Of a stretch of 64,000 nucleotides of DNA, positions 60,220 to 64,000 are shown in pieces. The notes under the pieces are model-generated. The model was not told where the DNA came from. It worked only from the letters and a program-made list of their open reading frames with translations, and did not search any database. Numbering within the stretch: the first letter of the stretch is position 1; each line of letters starts with the position of its first letter. The position numbers and the translations under genes are program-made. Source of the stretch: an uncultured Eubacterium sp. (GTDB lineage Bacteria; Bacillota; Clostridia; Lachnospirales; Lachnospiraceae); NCBI GenBank assembly GCA_910586225.1, contig CAJUIL010000009.1, forward strand, positions 1 to 64,000, written 5' to 3'.

Positions 60220-63177
60220 TCAAGCTAATTGGATACAACATATTTCTCTATTCTCAAAAATATCATCATCGCTAAAATCTTCTTTGACAAATATTTGTGA
60301 GAAAAACTTCACTAAAGCATTTACTCTTTCTTCCTGACTGCCGCTTCCTGCCATAGCCTTGCCAGATATATGATCATGCCGCAGTATTAACCGGTACCAC
60401 ACCTGTTCTTCAGTCATATTGTACTGCTCTGAAACATCCCTTACCTTTTTCAGAAGCTTCTTGTTTTTTGTTGCATCGACACGCATCCTTCTTATTTCTG
60501 AGGCAACTTCTGAAAACAACGCAAGCACTCCTGCTACTTCAAGAAATTCGTAACATCCGCCCAGGCTTCCTTTTTTCTCCAGGAATCTGCTTCTTACAAT
60601 GTCATTTTCAATCTGTTCCTCGTTTGTGTTGCTAACCTGCTTGATATGGATATGTATTGGTTTCTCTGTATGCTCAGAAAATACGATTGCATTACCCACT
60701 TCTAAAGCAGACAGATACTCTTTTTGCCTATCATCCATAAGCATTGTGTCTCCAACTGCTTCCTTATCATCTTTGGCTAATATCTTATGAATAATCTTGG
60801 TATTTGTATTTTTCAAAACCTCTGGCGCCAGCTTGTTTGGAATCTGATCAACGATAATCAATCCTTCTCCGTATTTTCTCACTTCCGCAAGTAAATCCGT
60901 AAATGTCTCAACAGCCGCCTTTTTCGAACCACTGTCGCCATACTCGACCTTAGAAAGCAATCTATGTGCTTCTTCAATGAGAGTCAGATGCTTATAATTA
61001 TGGTTCTTTCTATGTTCTTCCTTAATTACAGCCGACAGCCGGCTTAGAACAAATCCCATAAATAATGCTTTATCTTCTGGAGACTTCAATTCCTCCATCT
61101 CTAAAATGATATTATTATGAGCTATAAATCTAAAGTCCGTAGAATGCTCGCAATTCAGCATACTTCCTTTTGAACCTACCGTAAGATTCGAAAGCCGACT
61201 GACAAGAGAACCTATATAATCCGCTTGCATCTGCGCGCTAAAATGTTTACTTTCCACAACCGTACGCATTTCATTCAGCAAATCAGATAAAATTGGAAAG
61301 CTGTTTACATCCGGATAAAATGCATCATCTCCATATAACTCATTCTCGTTTGTATCAATGTTCCAGCCTTTTTTTTGATATACATTATAAATCGCTTCTT
61401 CCAAAATCTGCGGCATTGACGCTTCCATTGGAAATGCCGATGTAAATGTCGCCTTTATCATATCCACATGGGCAGAAATAACTTCACCCTTTATCAGCTC
61501 AAATGGATTAATTCTAAATGGTGATACCATCTCATTTCCTAAAGTAAATACCATCAAATCTTTATCTTTACTTATCAACGTTCTATATTCCGTCTTTGCA
61601 GGTTCGATTACCAAAAATGGCATATTAGCTTCTGAAAGAAGCCTATGGCAAGTAGTGGTCTTTCCACTGCCTGTAACACCCGCAATAAACGTATGCTTTG
61701 CCATACTGTTTTTTGAAAGAAAAAACGGAACGTTTTTCAAGTCTCTGCCTTTTTGAACCATTACACCAAGATTAATCGCAGATTCTCTTTCTATTGCTTT
61801 TTCATTCAAGCCAAATCCTACTCCCACTTTCAGCGTGATTCCGGGAACTTCTTTTTGCGGCAGCCCCGCAATCAAACTGATTTCACCTGTGGTTAAATAG
61901 GAATGCAAGCCGACATACTTCCCATAATAGGGCCTTCCCAATAAAAGTAACGCGTCATCAGAAGCCGCCCTCCTGTCAATGTACTGATTTTGAAACGTTC
62001 TCAAAATACTTTTATTTCCAGGTTCCTCTAAATCAATACTTTGTGCATAGAGCGGACTATAAGATGAATGATCTCCCTGAAACAATGACATAATTCCAAC
62101 CTTAAGCCTATCCGCATGGGTCGGTTCTTTTGCCATATAATAAATGGAAGACTTGAATAAACCTTTGCTGTATCCCGTTTTTAAACGTTCCAGCAAGTCT
62201 TCATTTATATATTTCATCAACTCTTCTGCATGTTTATTAGCAATTTCTACTGTTACAGAATTGGATGAACCTCTATTCATACTAAAGCCCTGATTTTTTC
62301 CTTCTTGATGATCTCTGCTTTGGCCCTCTGATTTTTGCTTATCGGTATGGCTTCCTGAACTCCAGGTTTCACCGTGCTCATCTTTCGATTTCCCTTTTGT
62401 TTGACTATATCCCCAGTTTTTACTTTTCGAGTCAGATTGACTGGTTCCAAAAGATATCGTCTTACCATCATTCTCAGAATATTGAACTGTCTTCTTTGCA
62501 TAAATTGATAACCTGTTATAAAGTTCATAGACATCTTCTCTTACTTCAAGAATTTCCCTCTTGGAAACAGGTTCGCATACAATAACCAGTCTCCATTCCA
62601 AACCGAGCATACTATTTACCAGTCTGTCTATTCCCTGGAAATCATACTCTTCTCCGTTCTCCTTTTTATTGACAGACGGAATCCCAATGACCACTCCGGC
62701 ATTCTTATATGTTTGCAGCCCTGAGCCTGCAAGCTTATCCAATTCTGATGCATTCATTTTCTCAATAATGCTTCCATTAAAATTACCCTCGAAAACATTT
62801 GCTACGATCTCGCCATAGTTTACCGCAGACAGCTTTTTACCAAGAATTGGTTGATTTTCATTCTGATTCTGAACCACGCCAACATATAATTCTACTCCTT
62901 CTTTGGTTCCCATTAAAACATATACGAAATTAAAAGCCTGATTATTCATTGACAGCAAAACGTTTTCAAATGCTTCTCTTCTTGGATAATCTTCATCAAA
63001 GGCAAGCTGCTTTACCTTATAAAAGCACATTTCATTATTCCTTAGTTCCCCTTTCGCCGGAAAATCAAGCGCAGCAACCGACTTTATCACCATATTGGCA
63101 TCTGCTGTCTGGATATTGCCGAACAAATCCAATATTTCATTAGACTGCGCCAGCTGCACTGCATTCATTTCACTCAT
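60220..63177 (-). CDS. HerA/FtsK-like (DUF87) P-loop ATPase, large form
   Basis: This 985-residue ATPase starts at ATG 63177 behind GGGAGG. Residues 1-240 are an alpha/beta domain of unknown role. A low-complexity Ser/Lys/Gly/Gln linker follows (about 250-315). The motor domain has Walker A FIAGVTGSGKTTTCHRLL near residue 505 and Walker B LTLIEEAHRLLSK near 755, then VRKYGEGLIIVDQIPNKLAPEVLKN, typical of HerA-type hexameric ATPases and VirB4/TraG-like motors. No helicase or nuclease domain is attached. It is the first gene of a four-gene operon. Relatives with this motor move DNA or protein, and several serve in anti-phage systems. Confidence 0.82.
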   Translation of the reverse strand: MSEMNAVQLAQSNEILDLFGNIQTADANMVIKSVAALDFPAKGELRNNEMCFYKVKQLAFDEDYPRREAFENVLLSMNNQAFNFVYVLMGTKEGVELYVGVVQNQNENQPILGKKLSAVNYGEIVANVFEGNFNGSIIEKMNASELDKLAGSGLQTYKNAGVVIGIPSVNKKENGEEYDFQGIDRLVNSMLGLEWRLVIVCEPVSKREILEVREDVYELYNRLSIYAKKTVQYSENDGKTISFGTSQSDSKSKNWGYSQTKGKSKDEHGETWSSGSHTDKQKSEGQSRDHQEGKNQGFSMNRGSSNSVTVEIANKHAEELMKYINEDLLERLKTGYSKGLFKSSIYYMAKEPTHADRLKVGIMSLFQGDHSSYSPLYAQSIDLEEPGNKSILRTFQNQYIDRRAASDDALLLLGRPYYGKYVGLHSYLTTGEISLIAGLPQKEVPGITLKVGVGFGLNEKAIERESAINLGVMVQKGRDLKNVPFFLSKNSMAKHTFIAGVTGSGKTTTCHRLLSEANMPFLVIEPAKTEYRTLISKDKDLMVFTLGNEMVSPFRINPFELIKGEVISAHVDMIKATFTSAFPMEASMPQILEEAIYNVYQKKGWNIDTNENELYGDDAFYPDVNSFPILSDLLNEMRTVVESKHFSAQMQADYIGSLVSRLSNLTVGSKGSMLNCEHSTDFRFIAHNNIILEMEELKSPEDKALFMGFVLSRLSAVIKEEHRKNHNYKHLTLIEEAHRLLSKVEYGDSGSKKAAVETFTDLLAEVRKYGEGLIIVDQIPNKLAPEVLKNTNTKIIHKILAKDDKEAVGDTMLMDDRQKEYLSALEVGNAIVFSEHTEKPIHIHIKQVSNTNEEQIENDIVRSRFLEKKGSLGGCYEFLEVAGVLALFSEVASEIRRMRVDATKNKKLLKKVRDVSEQYNMTEEQVWYRLILRHDHISGKAMAGSGSQEERVNALVKFFSQIFVKEDFSDDDIFENREICCIQLA

Positions 63178-63283
63178 CAAGTTACCTCCCAGTCCTTTGC
63201 TATGGACAGTTCTCTACCTGTCATGCAATATGAAATCTTTTCTCCTCTCTATATTCTGTTATACTTATTATACATTATTTCTA

Positions 63284-63298
63284 TGACATCATCTGTCA
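63284..63298. promoter_or_regulatory. Small palindrome upstream of the island
   Basis: TGACA-TCATC-TGTCA is a 5-5-5 inverted repeat lying about 15 nt upstream of a minus-strand TATAAT, about 105 nt before the ATPase start. It is in position to be an operator of the island promoter; no convincing -35 is present. Confidence 0.4.
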
Positions 63299-63402
63299 CT
63301 CTTAATATATTTTCCTGATTTTGTTCTTTATAAAATGTCAGATTTTAGATTTACCTCCCACAATGTCTAAAGTCTACCTTTCCAATCATTTTCAACCCAC
63401 AC

Positions 63403-63454
63403 AAAAACAGCAAGTGCCTTTGTGTACTTCTAATACCACAAAAACCCTTGCTGT
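63403..63454 (-). terminator. Rho-independent terminator after the CDP-glycerol transferase gene
   Basis: On the minus strand ACAGCAAG (63447-63454) pairs with CTTGCTGT (63407-63414), with additional inner pairing (GTG/CAC region), followed by a U run. It stands 18 nt after the gene's stop and separates it from the island. Confidence 0.75.
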
Positions 63455-63471
63455 CCCTCATTCCTTTCCCC

Positions 63472-64000
63472 CTACGACAACTCATCCCCAAACACCATCC
63501 GCAGAATCCTCTCCGTCGCGTGTCCGTCGCAGGCTGACATAAAGCGTTCCCGAAACGCCCGCACCCGTGCGCGGTCAAAGCGATCGTCTACATCCTGGAT
63601 ATAAGCGATCATCTCTTCATTCGTCCGCATAACCGGCCCTGGCGCCAGGTCGTCATATTTATAATAAAATCCCCGCCAGTCAAAATACTCCTCCAGGTCA
63701 TACGCATAAAACAGCATCGGCCTTTCGAACAGCGAATATTCAAAGATCAGTGACGAATAATCCGATATACAAAGATCACTGACACAGAGCAGCTCGTCGA
63801 TCTGCAGCTTCTTTGTCACATCCTTTGCAAAATCCGCACAATCCTCTGGAATAACCGGAGGCTTGCTGACAAACGGATGGTGCTTTACGACCAGCACATA
63901 GTCCGCGCCAAGCGCTTGCTTGAATTTGCGCACATCCAGGCAATCCGGTGATTCAGCGTCAGATGCGTTTCCGCGGAACGTCGGCGCATAAAGAATGACC
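63472..64000 (-). CDS. CDP-glycerol glycerophosphotransferase-like protein (TagF/TarF family), 5' end outside window
   Basis: The visible 175 codons are the C-terminal part of a CDP-glycerol:poly(glycerophosphate) transferase. Markers are VILYAPTFRGN at the window edge, VVKHHPFV, and the nucleotide-binding region LLCVSDLCISDYSSLIFEYSLFERPMLFYAYDLEEY with the conserved acidic and Ser residues. The frame is open through 64000, so the ATG/GTG-like codons near 63933 are internal. These enzymes build teichoic-acid-like polymers or add glycerol phosphate to glycans, a Gram-positive trait. It ends in its own terminator and is separate from the island. Confidence 0.9.
   Translation of the reverse strand, partial: VILYAPTFRGNASDAESPDCLDVRKFKQALGADYVLVVKHHPFVSKPPVIPEDCADFAKDVTKKLQIDELLCVSDLCISDYSSLIFEYSLFERPMLFYAYDLEEYFDWRGFYYKYDDLAPGPVMRTNEEMIAYIQDVDDRFDRARVRAFRERFMSACDGHATERILRMVFGDELS

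Noticed and set aside
1..64000. CRISPR array, tRNA, rRNA, insertion-sequence transposase
   Set aside because: No regular spacer-repeat pattern, cloverleaf-like or rRNA segment was recognised, and no IS transposase other than the Rpn-type gene.

Overview
The window looks like the chromosome of a Gram-positive gut anaerobe of the Lachnospiraceae type (Bacillota, Clostridia). The reasons are strong AGGAGG-type ribosome sites, sigma-A and extended -10 promoters, a consensus CcpA (cre) operator, a YesN/YesM two-component pair beside a maltodextrin ABC transporter, and an Rpn nuclease gene of a kind common in that family. No rRNA, tRNA or CRISPR array was seen. Nearly every gene lies on the minus strand, so the regions below are easiest to read from high to low coordinates. 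Family assignments come from recognising motifs, not from database searches.

1-14.4 kb: starch and maltodextrin use. A minus-strand operon runs malE-malF-malG-pullulanase-response regulator-sensor kinase-orphan solute-binding lipoprotein-glycogen debranching enzyme. A perfect cre match lies at its promoter. The regulatory part looks damaged: the kinase has an in-frame TGA, the receiver domain is short by about 8 residues, and the orphan binding protein carries a G10 tract at its N-terminus. A partial AlbA_2/Schlafen-type gene lies at the left edge. A decayed UPF0175-Rpn pair separates the operon from the next region.

14.5-57.7 kb: one very large surface-polysaccharide locus. Its transcriptional start is an XRE regulator (57.7 kb), followed by a Wzz-like protein, a PglF/WbpM-like dehydratase and a heptose block (gmhA, GT9 heptosyltransferase, hldE, hldD). 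Next come a first Wzy/Wzx pair, an aminotransferase, an initiating sugar transferase, glycosyltransferases and wbpA/wbpB-like genes. An AT-rich, recombined centre (about 19-40 kb) carries O-acetylation genes, decayed genes and a second Wzx/Wzy pair. The locus ends with a WbpE-like aminotransferase, a second Wzz-like protein and GDP-fucose synthesis (gmd, fcl). Three further poly-G tracts (G9) sit in or between genes of this locus and suggest phase-variable glycans. Several genes are chimeric, truncated or stopped by nonsense codons, pointing to repeated exchange of cassettes.

58.1-63.2 kb: a compact AT-rich four-gene island: a HerA/FtsK-like ATPase, a small protein with a glycine/alanine-rich hydrophobic N-terminus, a 133-residue protein, and a coiled-coil protein with a lipoyl-like C-terminal fold. 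I do not recognise it as a described system, and it is the best candidate here for something new. A nearly identical 22-bp element occurs at the XRE promoter and again between that gene and the island. At the right edge lies the 3' part of a CDP-glycerol glycerophosphotransferase-like gene, so cell-surface functions continue beyond the window.
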